Positions 19,121 through 32,639 of a stretch of DNA of 64,000 nt are shown here, in pieces (the first letter of the stretch is position 1; every line of letters begins with the position of its first letter). This DNA comes from Marinobacter gudaonensis (GTDB taxonomy: Bacteria > Pseudomonadota > Gammaproteobacteria > Pseudomonadales > Oleiphilaceae): positions 1,860,001 through 1,924,000 of the forward strand of contig NZ_FOYV01000001.1 of the NCBI RefSeq assembly GCF_900115175.1. Reading direction: 5' to 3'. A program made the translations under genes and the position numbers. The notes under the pieces were generated by a model. It was not told where the DNA came from. It saw only the letters and a list, made by a program, of their open reading frames with translations, and did no database searches.

Positions 19121-19307
19121 GTATACCTGATATCTCGCAAAGCCGGACGGGTCTGTGGGTCTGCTGCCCGCTACCGACTTACGTCCCTGACACTGTGGTG
19201 GATGCCACCTGCTACTATCCGAGCCATGGCGTTACGCTCTGATCCATGGCATTACTATAGCGGTCCGGCCCCCTCGGGCAAAACAACCCTCGATAACATC
19301 CTGACCC

Positions 19308-20378
19308 ATGAAACAGCTTAGTCAGATCTATCTACTTTTGCTACTGGTAACAATGCTTAGCGGGTGTACGACCTTCGGCTACTACACCCAGGCCATAACC
19401 GGCCATATGTCCTTGATTATGGAGGGCGAACCACTTCGGGATGTCATACAGAACCGCGACACGCCTCCCGAACTGCGCCAGCAACTGGCGACCGCTCAGG
19501 CTGCCCGCGCCTTTGCCTCCGAACACCTGGCGTTGCCCGTGGACGACGCCTTCACCGACTATGTCGACCTGGACCGCCCCTGGGTCGTGGTTAATGTGGT
19601 GGCCACGCCGGAGTTCTCACTGGAGCCACATCAGTGGTGTTATCCGGTGCTGGGTTGCCAGGCGTACCGTGGCTACTTCGACCTGGAAGACGCCCGGGCC
19701 GAGCAGGCACGGTTCCAAGCCCGGGGCTTTGATACGTTTATCGGCGGCGTAACCGCCTATTCCACACTGGGCTGGTTCGACGATCCCCTGCACTCCGGTT
19801 TCACCCGGCTGCCAGAGGCGCGCATGGTGGCGCTGATGTTCCACGAACTGGCCCACCGGGTGGTGTACATCGGTGACGATACGGCGTTCAACGAGAGTTT
19901 CGCGACCGCTGTCGAGCTGGAAGGCCTCAGGCTCTGGCTACAGGAACGGGGAACGCCCGAGCAGTTCGAGCAGGCCCTGGAGCGTATCCGCCGGCGTAAC
20001 CAGACGCTGGCCCTGGTGGACCACACCACCGAGCAACTGGAAAGCCTGTACGCGCGCCAGGGCTCCCTGCCCGAAGAAGCCCTAAGAACTCGCAAGGCGG
20101 AGGTCTTCGAAGACCTTGAACAACGCTACCAGGCGATGGTGGCGGAATGGCCGGAGCCCGGCCCCTTCGGCTCACCGCCGCTGGCCCTGAACAACGCCCA
20201 CCTGGCACTGTTCCGCCAGTACAACCAGCACCTGCCGGCGTTCCGCCAGCTGCTCAGGGAGAACGACTACCGCTTTCCGGAGTTCTACAAAGAGGTAAAA
20301 CGCCTCTCCGAGCAACCCGCCGAACTGCGGGCACAGCAACTCTCCGCCCTGTCAGAGCGGTTTAACGAACACCTTTGA
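19308..20378 (+). CDS. Putative zinc aminopeptidase lipoprotein (Aminopep family)
   Basis: This 356-residue protein has a lipoprotein signal with lipobox LSGC (Cys ~21). The body matches the PF10023 Aminopep family: CTTFGYYTQAITGHMSLI near the N-terminus, then the zinc motif HELAH near residue 182 and the downstream glutamate in NESFATAVELEG. It is therefore a predicted zinc-dependent peptidase anchored in the envelope. It is divergent from the giant signalling gene and converges on argA, with 27 bases of overlap at their ends. Confidence 0.85.
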   Translation: MKQLSQIYLLLLLVTMLSGCTTFGYYTQAITGHMSLIMEGEPLRDVIQNRDTPPELRQQLATAQAARAFASEHLALPVDDAFTDYVDLDRPWVVVNVVATPEFSLEPHQWCYPVLGCQAYRGYFDLEDARAEQARFQARGFDTFIGGVTAYSTLGWFDDPLHSGFTRLPEARMVALMFHELAHRVVYIGDDTAFNESFATAVELEGLRLWLQERGTPEQFEQALERIRRRNQTLALVDHTTEQLESLYARQGSLPEEALRTRKAEVFEDLEQRYQAMVAEWPEPGPFGSPPLALNNAHLALFRQYNQHLPAFRQLLRENDYRFPEFYKEVKRLSEQPAELRAQQLSALSERFNEHL

Positions 20379-21659
20379 ATTGCGCTGGGTATTGTAGGAG
20401 GCCAGTTTCGGGCCCGGCAGGGACTGTACGGTGGAGCCCTGGAAACCCCGCTCCCGGAACCAGTGTTCGGTCTGGGTGGTAAGTACGAACAGCTTCTGCA
20501 GGCCATGCCCCCGGGCCAGCTTCTCGACCATGGCCAGGATCTCGTCGCCGCGCCCGGCCCGGCGATATGACGGATCCACCGCGAAGCACGAAAGTTCGCC
20601 AGCACCTTCCTCCGGGTAACTGTATAGGGCGGCACAACCTACGATGGTGCCGTCCCGCTCGGCCACCACAAACCGGTCGATTTCGGTTTCCAGCATTTCC
20701 CGGGACCGCCGCACCAATATGCCCTGCTCCTCCAGAGGCTGGATCAGCTCCAGGATACCGCCAATATCCTCCACCCGCGCCTGACGGATCTGCTCGTAAT
20801 TGTCGCCGCTGACCAGGGTACCGGAGCCGTCGCGGGTAAACAGTTCCTCCAGCAGGGCGCCGTCGTCCACGTAACTGATGATGTGGGCCCGACGTACCCC
20901 TTTCACGCAGGCGTCGCAGGCAGCGCGCAGCAGCGCGGCGTCATGCCCGGTCACCGCCCCGGAAGCCAGACGCTCTGACGCCTGACGTGCCGACAGCTCA
21001 CGGATCAGCGAGCCGTCTTCCTCCAGCAGCCCCGGGTCGTCAATGAACACGATGAGCTTTTCCGCCTGCAGCGACGCCGCAACCTGGCTGCCCACGTCCT
21101 CGTAGGAGAGGTTGAAGGCATCGCCCGTGGGGGAATAGCCCATGGGTGGCAACAGCACAATATGGCCCTGCTCCAGCAGCTTCTCGATGCCGGCCACATC
21201 CACCCGGCGCACCTTGCCGGTGTAACCGAAGTCCTTGCCGTCGAGTACACCTACGGGCTTGGCCGCCACGTAGTTGCCGCTGCTCACGCGGATGCGCGCG
21301 TTATGCATGGGCGAGTTCACCAGCCCCATGGACAGCTGACTCTCCAGGTAGGCGCGCAGGCCGCCGATGGCTTCCATTACCATGCCCAGCTGATCTTCCG
21401 GAGTGATTCGCAGGCCCCGGGCAAACGACGATTCGGCGCCGGCACTGTCCAAACGCGCCTGTATTTGCGGCCGTGCCCCGAAGGCCACCACCAATCGCAC
21501 ACCGAGGCTGCTCAGCAGGGCAATGTCATGAATGATGTTGATGAAGTTGCCATGCTCAATGGCATCCCCCGGAATGGTCAGCACCACCGTACGGCCGCGG
21601 TGGGCGTTGATGTAGGGGGATGAGTGGCGAAATCCATGCAGCCAGTCGTTTGATTTCAA
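20352..21659 (-). CDS. argA: N-acetylglutamate synthase
   Basis: This two-domain enzyme starts arginine synthesis by acetylating glutamate. The N-terminal amino-acid-kinase fold contains VVLTIPGDAIEHG and VAFGARPQIQARL. The C-terminal GNAT domain contains CFAVDPSYRRAGRGDEIL, the acetyl-CoA loop. I place the start at TTG 21659 because GGAG lies 8 bases upstream and the resulting ~435 residues fit the family; a GTG at 21698 would add 13 residues. It lies 90 bp after argE on the same strand, and argB is nearby, so three arginine genes form a cluster. Confidence 0.9.
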   Translation of the reverse strand: MKSNDWLHGFRHSSPYINAHRGRTVVLTIPGDAIEHGNFINIIHDIALLSSLGVRLVVAFGARPQIQARLDSAGAESSFARGLRITPEDQLGMVMEAIGGLRAYLESQLSMGLVNSPMHNARIRVSSGNYVAAKPVGVLDGKDFGYTGKVRRVDVAGIEKLLEQGHIVLLPPMGYSPTGDAFNLSYEDVGSQVAASLQAEKLIVFIDDPGLLEEDGSLIRELSARQASERLASGAVTGHDAALLRAACDACVKGVRRAHIISYVDDGALLEELFTRDGSGTLVSGDNYEQIRQARVEDIGGILELIQPLEEQGILVRRSREMLETEIDRFVVAERDGTIVGCAALYSYPEEGAGELSCFAVDPSYRRAGRGDEILAMVEKLARGHGLQKLFVLTTQTEHWFRERGFQGSTVQSLPGPKLASYNTQRNSKVFVKPL

Positions 21660-21749
21660 TGCGATTACTCCAGTCCTTCTTTGTTCAGCGGTCTGCACAA
21701 AAGTCTGACGAACACTGTCGGGCGCCCCCGGGTGAACCCGGCGTTCAAC

Positions 21750-22919
21750 TTAAAGACAGAACTTCTGGATCAGCCCTCTCAGTACCTTCACCGTCGGATC
21801 CAGCTGCGACAACTCTATAAATTCATCTGGCTGGTGAGCCTGGTCGATGGAGCCGGGGCCCATCACCAGCGTTTCCAGACCCAGTTGCTGCAGCCAGGGG
21901 GCTTCCGTGGCAAAGGCCACCGCGTGGGCCGTATGGCCGGTCAGCTGTTCACAGGCCTTGACCAGGGCGGCGTCGGCCGGGGTTTCGAACGGCGGTACGC
22001 CGTCGAACAGCGGCTCAAATTCCAGCGACAGCTCCCGTCGCTCGGCCACCGGCTGCACCTTGCTCAGGATCGCCTGACGCAGGGTTTCCATGTTCATGCC
22101 CGGCAGTGGCCGCAAATCAAAGTGCAGCTCGCACTGGGCGCAGATGCGGTTGGGGTTGTCGCCGCCGTGAATGCAGCCGAGGTTCAGGGTTGGTACCTGC
22201 ACCTCGAAGTTGGCGTTCTGGTACTTTTCCTGCCAGCTTGCGCGAAGGGCCAGCAGCTCACTCATGGCTTCGTGCATGCCCTCCATGGCGTTACGGCCCA
22301 GCGCCGGGTTCGAGGAGTGCCCGGACTGGCCCTCGAACTTCAGCCGCTCCATCATGATGCCCTTGTGCATGCGCACCGGCTTGAGACTCGTGGGTTCGCC
22401 GATCACCGCATAGCGGGCCCTGGGTTTGCCGGCCTCGGCCAGCGCCCGGGCGCCGTTCATGGAGCTCTCTTCGTCGGCAGTGGCCAGGATGATCAAAGGC
22501 TGCTTGAGGGGCTGATCCACGAACGCCCTCGCCGCTTCGATGGCCAGGGGGAAGAAGCCTTTCATGTCGCAGGTACCCAGGCCATACCAGCGGTTGTCCC
22601 GCTCGGTCAGGGTGAAGGGGTCGCTCTGCCAGCGTTTGTCGTCAAACGGAACCGTATCGGTGTGGCCAGACAGGACCAGCCCACCCGGGCCGCTGCCCAG
22701 GGTCGCGATCAGGTTGAACTTGCCCGGCATGCCGGGCACTTCCAGTATCTCCACGGCAAAACCCAGGGCCTCAAGCCACTCTGCGAGGGTTCGGACCACC
22801 GGCTCGTTACTGTGATCCCATTCGGCGGAGGCGCTGCTGATGGACGGCAGTGAAATCAGGCGAGCGAGCATGTCACGGATGCCCGGCACCGTGGCAGATG
22901 AGTTATCGGACTGCGACAT
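21750..22919 (-). CDS. argE: Acetylornithine deacetylase
   Basis: This 389-residue M20-family metallohydrolase removes acetate from N-acetylornithine. It has the first metal-ligand motif LSGHTDTVPFD near residue 90, the Cys-Asp bridge CDMKGFFPLAIEA near 125, the catalytic TADEESSMNGAR near 150 and GPGSIDQAHQPDEFI near 355. It lies between argA and an unknown envelope gene in a minus-strand block with argB. A 26-bp gap separates it from the upstream gene, indicating an operon. Confidence 0.92.
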   Translation of the reverse strand: MSQSDNSSATVPGIRDMLARLISLPSISSASAEWDHSNEPVVRTLAEWLEALGFAVEILEVPGMPGKFNLIATLGSGPGGLVLSGHTDTVPFDDKRWQSDPFTLTERDNRWYGLGTCDMKGFFPLAIEAARAFVDQPLKQPLIILATADEESSMNGARALAEAGKPRARYAVIGEPTSLKPVRMHKGIMMERLKFEGQSGHSSNPALGRNAMEGMHEAMSELLALRASWQEKYQNANFEVQVPTLNLGCIHGGDNPNRICAQCELHFDLRPLPGMNMETLRQAILSKVQPVAERRELSLEFEPLFDGVPPFETPADAALVKACEQLTGHTAHAVAFATEAPWLQQLGLETLVMGPGSIDQAHQPDEFIELSQLDPTVKVLRGLIQKFCL

Positions 22920-22945
22920 AGTTTCCTCTCAGATTCCCGTTGGAA

Positions 22946-24196
22946 TCATTGTGCACGGCCACGCCGCCACACTTCAAAATTGGTGATGGCCCGGATCAGC
23001 ATGGGATAGGCCACCTCGCCGCCGGCAATCACCCGGGCAACTTCCAGCTCCCGTTCTCCGACACTGACCAGTCGACCTTCCACACTGTTGTCATTGGAGA
23101 GCGTGACCCGGACCTTGCGCCCCACCCACTGGCCGGCGGTGTCGAGGGGTTCCGGGTACCAGGCCTCCACGTCCGGATTTTCCGACTGAACCACCGGCTC
23201 CACGGCTGTCTCAGGGAGTGTCTCAGCGACCGGCGCAACCTCATTGAGATAGACATCGGGAACCTCAGAACCATTGTAGCGGACGGGCCAGCTGTTACCG
23301 GCCTCGCCTACCTCGTCAGTACGCACCGGGATGCCCAACAGCGGCTCTTCCGGCCGGATCGAGAGGATAAGTTCACCCCCTTCCAGCAACCATTGCCGGT
23401 AGAGCGCCTTCAACTGGTCGCTGGGCGCCAGGCCACGGGCCGCCAGACCGTCCTCAAGGGCCTGCACGGCTCCACCGGCCCACTCGGTGGCAGACACACC
23501 CACCTCCCGGGCACAGTAGGCGGCGATGCGGCGCATCAATCCGGCATCCCGCACGGTCAGGCGCATCGGCTCTCCGGCATCGTCGATGGCAGGCAGGGTA
23601 TCGGTAACCTGCACCCGGGAACCGGGCCAGTTCAGCTCAAGACTGCCGGTGCTGAGAGTATTGAGTTCGGCCTGAAGCCCTTCCGGGCTCTGGCGAATAA
23701 AGGCTTCACCGGTAAGACGGGTGACGCCCATCCGGATAAGGTCGCCACTGCCCAGTTGCTGGCGAGGATCAGGCGCGCAGGACAGCATGAACAGGGGCGG
23801 CTCACCGTCGCTGTTGGGGCCTTCAGCGGTGACCCAGTTGCGGAGCATGGTCGGCTCCAGGTCCAGTTCCAGCCCCTCCAGGCTCAGCGCCCAGCTCCCG
23901 GGCAGGCGGGCGGGGTCGATCAGGGCAGAAAGCAGGCTGACCGGGGAGCCCGCATCGAACGCCACCTTTTGGATGTTGAGGGGCTGGGTCAGCTCGAAAT
24001 CCTGCCAGCTCGCGTCGTTCAGGACCAGACGTCCATCCACCCCGGAGCTGATACTGCCCCGATGCAACACACCGGATGCCTCCAGGCCCGTTCTGAGCCC
24101 CGCCAGGCGCTGATCCGCCAGCCACCAGACGCCGGCCTTGAAAGCGACCAGGCCGACCACCACCACAATCACCAGCGTCGCGAACAGGCGCTTCAT
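22946..24196 (-). CDS. Membrane-anchored protein of unknown function between argB and argE
   Basis: I do not recognise this 416-residue protein. It has one N-terminal membrane anchor (residues ~5-25, rich in V, L and A), so the rest should be periplasmic. Residues ~30-200 contain beta-rich stretches such as GSLELNWPGSRVQV. A Pro/Glu-rich linker lies around 305-350. The last ~55 residues (VGRKVRVTLSNDNSVEGRLVSVGERELEVARV and beyond) have the alternating pattern of a small beta-barrel resembling Sm-like folds. It is tightly packed between argB (22 bp) and argE (26 bp), so it is transcribed with arginine genes but has no evident link to arginine synthesis. Confidence 0.6.
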   Translation of the reverse strand: MKRLFATLVIVVVVGLVAFKAGVWWLADQRLAGLRTGLEASGVLHRGSISSGVDGRLVLNDASWQDFELTQPLNIQKVAFDAGSPVSLLSALIDPARLPGSWALSLEGLELDLEPTMLRNWVTAEGPNSDGEPPLFMLSCAPDPRQQLGSGDLIRMGVTRLTGEAFIRQSPEGLQAELNTLSTGSLELNWPGSRVQVTDTLPAIDDAGEPMRLTVRDAGLMRRIAAYCAREVGVSATEWAGGAVQALEDGLAARGLAPSDQLKALYRQWLLEGGELILSIRPEEPLLGIPVRTDEVGEAGNSWPVRYNGSEVPDVYLNEVAPVAETLPETAVEPVVQSENPDVEAWYPEPLDTAGQWVGRKVRVTLSNDNSVEGRLVSVGERELEVARVIAGGEVAYPMLIRAITNFEVWRRGRAQ

Positions 24197-24218
24197 CCGG
24201 GTGCTCCTTATCGGACCG

Positions 24219-27810
<3,592 letters not shown>

Positions 27811-27905
27811 AGTCCATCCTGCAGTTGTAATTTTTTCGTCCTGGACAAACAGTTATCCGCAAAGTATAGACGCCGGCCCCCTGTTCTGCGTGGCCGGCCT
27901 TTCAA

Positions 27906-28367
27906 TCACGACGTGCCGGTGGAGCCGAAGCCACCGTCACCACGGGCACTGGCATCGAACTCCGAGACCACCTCGAAGTCGGCCTGCACCACGGGTACCA
28001 GAACCAGCTGCGCCAGACGTTCGCCGACGTTCAGGGTGAAAGCGGTTTGGCCGCGGTTCCAGCAGGACACCATCAGTTCGCCCTGGTAGTCGGAATCAAT
28101 CAACCCCACCAGGTTACCCAGCACAATCCCGTGTTTGTGGCCCAGGCCACTTCGCGGCAGGATCATGGCCGCCAGCGACGGATCGGCAATGTGAATAGAC
28201 AGGCCCGTGGGGATCAGTTGGGTGTCGCCCGGGGCCAGGGTCACCGGTTCTTTCAGGCAGGCACGCAGATCAAGACCGGCGGAGCCTTCTGTCGCGTATT
28301 CCGGAAATGGAATCTGGTTGCCGATGCGATCATCGAGAATTCGAACCTGCAGATTTTTCCTGGTCAT
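27906..28367 (-). CDS. dut: dUTP diphosphatase
   Basis: This 153-residue trimeric dUTPase shows all five family motifs: [45 protein letters not shown] and the C-terminal GDGGFGSTG arm. It hydrolyses dUTP to dUMP and keeps uracil out of DNA. It lies 35 bp after coaBC and 95 bp before algC on the same strand. Confidence 0.97.
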   Translation of the reverse strand: MTRKNLQVRILDDRIGNQIPFPEYATEGSAGLDLRACLKEPVTLAPGDTQLIPTGLSIHIADPSLAAMILPRSGLGHKHGIVLGNLVGLIDSDYQGELMVSCWNRGQTAFTLNVGERLAQLVLVPVVQADFEVVSEFDASARGDGGFGSTGTS

Positions 28368-28402
28368 GGGACATCCTGTTGCAATGCCTGCTGTGAGGCC
28401 TG

Positions 28403-29599
28403 TTAAAGACGCTCGGCGATCATCGCGATCAACCGCCGGGCAATGCTGGTTTTGGTATCCGGCCCGATCGATTCCTGGCCGCCGGGCCAGAACACGGTCA
28501 CCGCGTTGTTCTCACTGTTGAAACCCAGCCCGGGCGCGGAGACATCGTTGGCGACAATCATGTTCAGTTTTTTGCGTTGCAGTTTGTCGGTGGCGTATCG
28601 GGCCACATTGCTGGTTTCGGCGGCGAACCCCACGGTAAAAGGCGCGTCTGCGCGACCGGCAATGGTGGCCAGGGTATCCGGATTGCGCACCAGGGGCAGC
28701 GACAGGGCTTCACTGGATTTCTTGATCTTGTCGCCGGCACAGGTTTCCGGGCGGTAGTCGGCCACCGCCGCAGTGGCGATGAACAGGTCGCAACCCTCAT
28801 CCACCGCGCCCGAGGCCTCACGCAGCATGTCTTCGGCCGTCATTACGTGACGCACCTCTACACCCGCCGGCGGCGCCAGGGTGACCGGACCGCTGATCAG
28901 TACAACTCTCGCTCCGGACTGCCTGGCAGCGGCGGCCAGTGCATAGCCCATCTTCCCCGAGCTGTGATTGCTGATGTAGCGCACCGGATCAATCGGCTCC
29001 CGTGTAGGGCCCGCGGTAATCACCACGGTTTTGCCGGAGAGGGCCGTACCGTCTCCCAAGGCTCCGTGCTCCTGCACCAGCCGGGCAAGCGCCACGGGTT
29101 CAAGCATGCGGCCGGGCCCGGTGTCGCCGCAGGCCTGATCACCCTGATCGGGCCCCCAGAGTTCGATCTGGGGATCCTGCTCCAGCAACCGGAGGTTTCT
29201 CTGGGTGCGGCCATTGCGCCACATGGCCTGGTTCATGGCGGGGGCGACGGCAATCGGGGCTTCGGTGGCGCAGCAGACGGTGGTCAGCAGATCGTCTGCC
29301 ATGCCCTGGGCCAGCCGGGCGATAAAGTCGGCAGACGCCGGGGCGATCACCACCAGATCGGCCCATTTGGCCAACTCGATGTGCCCCATACCGGCCTCGG
29401 CTTCCGGATCCAGCAGGGAGGTTCGCACCGGCTCGCCACTGAGCGCCTGGAACGTCAACGGGGTCACAAACGCTTCCGCGCCCCGGGTCATCACCACGCG
29501 AACCTCATGGCCCGCCTTCTTCAGTTGACGAACCAGGTCGGCACTCTTGTAGGCGGCAATACCACCGGTCACTCCCAGGAGGATCTTTTTGGCGGCCAT
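28403..29599 (-). CDS. coaBC: Bifunctional phosphopantothenoylcysteine decarboxylase/synthase
   Basis: This 398-residue enzyme performs two steps of coenzyme A synthesis. The N-terminal CoaC flavoprotein part has [16 protein letters not shown], and the PAMNQAMW motif. The C-terminal CoaB part has [29 protein letters not shown] and the [10 protein letters not shown] block with the lysine that binds CTP and substrate. The ATG at 29599 starts [13 protein letters not shown] and is preferred to an in-frame start 45 bases upstream. It is divergent from radC, as in many gammaproteobacteria. Confidence 0.96.
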   Translation of the reverse strand: MAAKKILLGVTGGIAAYKSADLVRQLKKAGHEVRVVMTRGAEAFVTPLTFQALSGEPVRTSLLDPEAEAGMGHIELAKWADLVVIAPASADFIARLAQGMADDLLTTVCCATEAPIAVAPAMNQAMWRNGRTQRNLRLLEQDPQIELWGPDQGDQACGDTGPGRMLEPVALARLVQEHGALGDGTALSGKTVVITAGPTREPIDPVRYISNHSSGKMGYALAAAARQSGARVVLISGPVTLAPPAGVEVRHVMTAEDMLREASGAVDEGCDLFIATAAVADYRPETCAGDKIKKSSEALSLPLVRNPDTLATIAGRADAPFTVGFAAETSNVARYATDKLQRKKLNMIVANDVSAPGLGFNSENNAVTVFWPGGQESIGPDTKTSIARRLIAMIAERL

Positions 29600-29769
29600 G
29601 AAGGCTCCGATTCCATATGAAAATAAAGGCTTATAAGATAGCATGCTCTGGCCGGCACAACAGCCCGGTTAGACCGGCACAGACCAACAGATTGTCTGTG
29701 TTTCGGTTAATGACGCCATACCCGGAGCAGGATGCCCCGGTCCACACCTGACAAAGCAAGGAAGCCGAT

Positions 29770-30444
29770 ATGCCCTTATCCGACTGGCCCACGGACGAAC
29801 GTCCGCGGGAACGCCTGCTCAGCCACGGTGCCCAGACCCTTTCCGACGCCGAGTTGCTGGCCATTTTCCTGCGCACCGGAACCACGGGTATGCCGGTGAT
29901 GGCACTGGCGCGCCACCTGATTGAGGAATTCTCCGGGCTGCGGGGTCTCCTTACCGCCTCGCGCCGGCAATTCTGCGAGGTTCGCGGCCTGGGCACCGCC
30001 AAGTACGCCCAGGTCCAGGCCGCCATGGAAATGGCCCGCAGGGTGATGGACGAGCCCCTGCGCCAGGGCGATCCGCTGCGGTCTCCAGAGGATACCCGGC
30101 GTTTTCTCACCAGCCGGCTGGGCACCTACCCCCACGAAGTGTTTGCCGGCCTGTTCCTGGATAACCGTCACCGGGTCATCCAGTACCGGGAATTGTTCCG
30201 GGGCACCATTGACGGCGCTGCGGTGTATCCTCGTGAAGTGGTTCGACAGGCTCTGGAGGACAACGCCGCCGCCGTGATTTTCGCCCACAACCACCCATCG
30301 GGCGTGGCCGAGCCCAGTCAGGCAGACATCTCACTGACCCGCCGGCTGAAAGAGGCCCTGGGGCTGGTGGATATCAGGGTTCTTGACCATATGGTTGTGG
30401 GGCACGGTGAGGTAATATCCCTGGCTGAACGGGGTCTGATGTGA
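29770..30444 (+). CDS. radC: RadC family protein (JAB domain)
   Basis: This 224-residue protein starts with [36 protein letters not shown] and a helix-hairpin-helix-like N-terminal part, then a JAB/MPN metalloprotease-like domain with the motif [20 protein letters not shown] (HxHx7Sx2D). The historical link to DNA repair is weak; the family's role is uncertain. AAGGAAG precedes the ATG. It is followed by the rpmB promoter. Confidence 0.94.
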   Translation: MPLSDWPTDERPRERLLSHGAQTLSDAELLAIFLRTGTTGMPVMALARHLIEEFSGLRGLLTASRRQFCEVRGLGTAKYAQVQAAMEMARRVMDEPLRQGDPLRSPEDTRRFLTSRLGTYPHEVFAGLFLDNRHRVIQYRELFRGTIDGAAVYPREVVRQALEDNAAAVIFAHNHPSGVAEPSQADISLTRRLKEALGLVDIRVLDHMVVGHGEVISLAERGLM

Positions 30445-30514
30445 CGCCCGGGCGTCATGAGGTGCGGACCGGGTACACGGGTACCGGAAAACTGGCCAAA
30501 TTCCCAACAATTTT

Positions 30515-30543
30515 TTGCGTTGGGGGGCGAGTTCTGGTATAAA
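30515..30543 (+). promoter_or_regulatory. Sigma-70 promoter for rpmB-rpmG
   Basis: TTGCGT (30515-30520) and TATAAA (30538-30543) are separated by 17 bases and lie about 140 bases before the rpmB start. A G-run follows the -35 box. Confidence 0.7.
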
Positions 30544-30682
30544 AGCGTCCCTTTCTGGCGGCGTCTGGCGAGCAGCGTTCAGTTTAGAGGCGCGAACGGG
30601 GGCTGAATGGCACCCGAGCAACCAGAGACGCATTAAAAACGAATTCGTATTATTGAGACCATTGCTCAGGTCGGAGGCAAGT

Positions 30683-30919
30683 ATGTCCAGAGTTTGTCAG
30701 GTTACCGGTAAGCGCCCGCTGTCCGGTAACAACGTTTCCCACGCGATGAACCACACTCGTCGTCGTTTTCTGCCGAATCTGCAGAACCATCGTTTCTGGG
30801 TTGAGTCCGAGAAGCGCTTCGTGAAGCTGCGCGTTTCCACCAAGGGTATGCGCATCATCGACAAAAAAGGCATCGACGCTGTGCTGGCCGATCTTCGTGC
30901 CCGCGGCGAGAAATTCTAA
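30683..30919 (+). CDS. rpmB: 50S ribosomal protein L28
   Basis: This 78-residue protein has the full bL28 sequence: [35 protein letters not shown] and [16 protein letters not shown]. It is part of the large ribosomal subunit. CGGAGG precedes the ATG by 7 bases. rpmG follows after 11 bases. Confidence 0.98.
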   Translation: MSRVCQVTGKRPLSGNNVSHAMNHTRRRFLPNLQNHRFWVESEKRFVKLRVSTKGMRIIDKKGIDAVLADLRARGEKF

Positions 30920-30930
30920 GGAGCCGCATC

Positions 30931-31086
30931 ATGCGCGAGAAAATCAAGCTGGTTTCATCAGCAGGTACTGGTCACTTCTACACGACCAAGAAGAACAAGC
31001 GTAACACGCCGGAAAAAATCGAGATCAAAAAGTACGATCCGGTTGTCCGCAAGCACGTTGCGTACAAGGAAGCCAAGATCAAATAA
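30931..31086 (+). CDS. rpmG: 50S ribosomal protein L33
   Basis: This 51-residue protein reads [20 protein letters not shown] near its start, then [20 protein letters not shown], which is bL33. It is the zinc-free form, since no cysteine pairs are present. AAGGAG precedes the ATG. It is co-transcribed with rpmB and followed by a terminator. Confidence 0.97.
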   Translation: MREKIKLVSSAGTGHFYTTKKNKRNTPEKIEIKKYDPVVRKHVAYKEAKIK

Positions 31087-31106
31087 TTGATCCGGCGACC
31101 TGACAG

Positions 31107-31132
31107 AAACCCGGCCTTGTGTCGGGTTTTTT
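31107..31132 (+). terminator. Rho-independent terminator after rpmG
   Basis: A 7-bp stem AAACCCG/CGGGTTT with a 9-base loop ends in a T-run, about 20 bases after the rpmG stop. Confidence 0.8.
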
Positions 31133-31142
31133 ATTACCCGGA

Positions 31143-31172
31143 GAAAAGTTACCCGAAGAAAAGTTACCTGAA
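31143..31172. repeat. Two 15-bp direct repeats between terminators
   Basis: GAAAAGTTACCCGAA is followed directly by a copy with one change (GAAAAGTTACCTGAA). It lies between the rpmG terminator and the porin terminator. No function is evident; slippage is a likely origin. Confidence 0.7.
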
Positions 31173-31184
31173 AAAAGCTGCCAG

Positions 31185-31213
31185 AAAAAACCCGGCCAGA
31201 AGCCGGGTTTTTT
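31185..31213. terminator. Bidirectional terminator between rpmG and porin genes
   Basis: A perfect 12-bp stem AAAAAACCCGGC/GCCGGGTTTTTT has a 5-base loop. The A-run serves as the T-run of the minus-strand porin transcript, and the T-run backs up the rpmG terminator. Confidence 0.9.
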
Positions 31214-31238
31214 CGGGTCAAACGTGTGGAACAACAAC

Positions 31239-32324
31239 TCAGAACTTCAGCAGGGCACCCACAAACAGAGTGTCCACGTTCTCGTAATCGCCGGCATCGC
31301 GGTCCAGTGAGTTGGCGTTGTAGCCAGCGTAGGCGCTGAAGTACTTAACCGGCGTGTAGACATAGCCCACACCGACGGTCTGCGCCGAGTCGCCTTCGGC
31401 GACACGGTCAGAGGCTTCCATCAGGTGGATGTCCATGGCGTGGTTGCCGGTCTTGTAGCCCAGCTTCACGAGGTAGAAGTCCGAATCCGGATTGGCAGGG
31501 TTATCGTCGCTGGCCGTAGAATAAGCGCCCGTGACGTTGACACCACTGTCGTGCAACCAGGATACCGAGCCACCAATGATATCGAGTTTGTCGGCAACAC
31601 CGCCCACGTCTTTGCTGGAGTAGCCCAGAGCAGCGATCACCTTTCCACCGAGCTCGCCACTGAAACGCGCACCCAGTTCGGTCACGTCGTCGTCACCGCT
31701 CTTGGTGCCCTGGCTCACGGCCAGCTTGATCGGGCCGACACTCGGCAGGTCATAGCGCACCCGTGTGTAGCGGCTCTCGAAATCCTGGTCGCTCATGGCA
31801 CTGCTGAACTGCACAGCATCGCCTGTCGCCTCGTCCACGAAGCTCAGGCCGCCACCGATCAGGGCCGGGTTGGCATAGGAAATCACCGCCGTGCCGGACA
31901 GATCCTGCTCGATGTTACCGTTGGCGGCACCGTCGCCCTGGCCCACCGACACCTTGCCGAAGGCGCCAGCCAGGTAAATGTTCAGGTGACGCTCATTAAA
32001 CTCGCCGGAAACAGTGCGAACGTCCTCGGAAACCGCATTCGAGGCGTTAACCTGGTACTCCAGCTCAACATGGGCACCCACGGACAGGCCGGTGTCGGCC
32101 ACGTCACCACTGATCCGGACACCGGCACGGCTGGCGCTGTTGTCGTTATCGGCAGTATAGGTCTTGGTACCGGCGGCTGAGTCCGTCACCATCACACCAT
32201 GGTTGATCTGACCATAGGGGTCCACGGTCAGGTTGCTCACCGACGCCTGGGCCAGGACGCCTGTGGAGGTAACACCGCAGGCAATTGCGACAATTGCAGA
32301 ACGAAGTTTGTTTTGTTTATTCAC
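31239..32324 (-). CDS. Gram-negative porin
   Basis: This 361-residue outer-membrane beta-barrel has a signal peptide (KLRSAIVAIACGVTSTGVLAQA, cut near residue 24), then VDPYGQINHGVMV, GVRISGDVADTGLSVGAHVELEY and SVGQGDGAANGNI, matching the gram-negative porin family. It ends VGALLKF, with the terminal Phe needed for barrel assembly. I start at GTG 32324, because GGAAG lies 7 bases upstream and the product then begins with a normal signal peptide; longer starts add a Cys/Arg-rich leader. It probably allows diffusion of small solutes; specificity is unknown. Confidence 0.88.
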   Translation of the reverse strand: MNKQNKLRSAIVAIACGVTSTGVLAQASVSNLTVDPYGQINHGVMVTDSAAGTKTYTADNDNSASRAGVRISGDVADTGLSVGAHVELEYQVNASNAVSEDVRTVSGEFNERHLNIYLAGAFGKVSVGQGDGAANGNIEQDLSGTAVISYANPALIGGGLSFVDEATGDAVQFSSAMSDQDFESRYTRVRYDLPSVGPIKLAVSQGTKSGDDDVTELGARFSGELGGKVIAALGYSSKDVGGVADKLDIIGGSVSWLHDSGVNVTGAYSTASDDNPANPDSDFYLVKLGYKTGNHAMDIHLMEASDRVAEGDSAQTVGVGYVYTPVKYFSAYAGYNANSLDRDAGDYENVDTLFVGALLKF

Positions 32325-32639
32325 AGAATTGCTTCCCGATTTATTTTTTGTTGGACGACAGGCCGGAAGTGCCTGCACCGCTTCTCGTTGTTCAGGGCCG
32401 GACAGGACTAAAGCAGGCCGGCGCCGAAAGAGACATGGCAAGGTTTGCGCCAAGTCCAGCAGACGGGGGAAGCATCGGCCGATTTTATGATTTTTCAGTT
32501 GGTTAGATTGTCAGCACTCCCATTCGGAACCGACCGGGGGTCGCTTCAATGGGTATCACTCCACCCAAAGCCCCGAAATTCAGGGGTGAATTTCCACCCA
32601 TTTTGTCCGTGGTTTGCGAGCCAGCTTTTCCGGAGTTGC
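32325..32639. other. 315-bp intergenic region upstream of the porin gene
   Basis: No gene is supported here. The half nearest the porin must hold its leader; an AT-rich patch around 32480-32515 is the best place for a minus-strand promoter, though no clear consensus pair is seen. Two copies of a TCCACCC motif (about 32550 and 32594) lie on either side of an imperfect GGGGTGAATTTCCACCC hairpin. No strong terminator for the neighbouring endonuclease-like gene is visible. Confidence 0.4.

Noticed and set aside
31143..31172. Start of a CRISPR-like or other repeat array
   Set aside because: There are only two adjacent 15-bp units without spacers, between two terminators.
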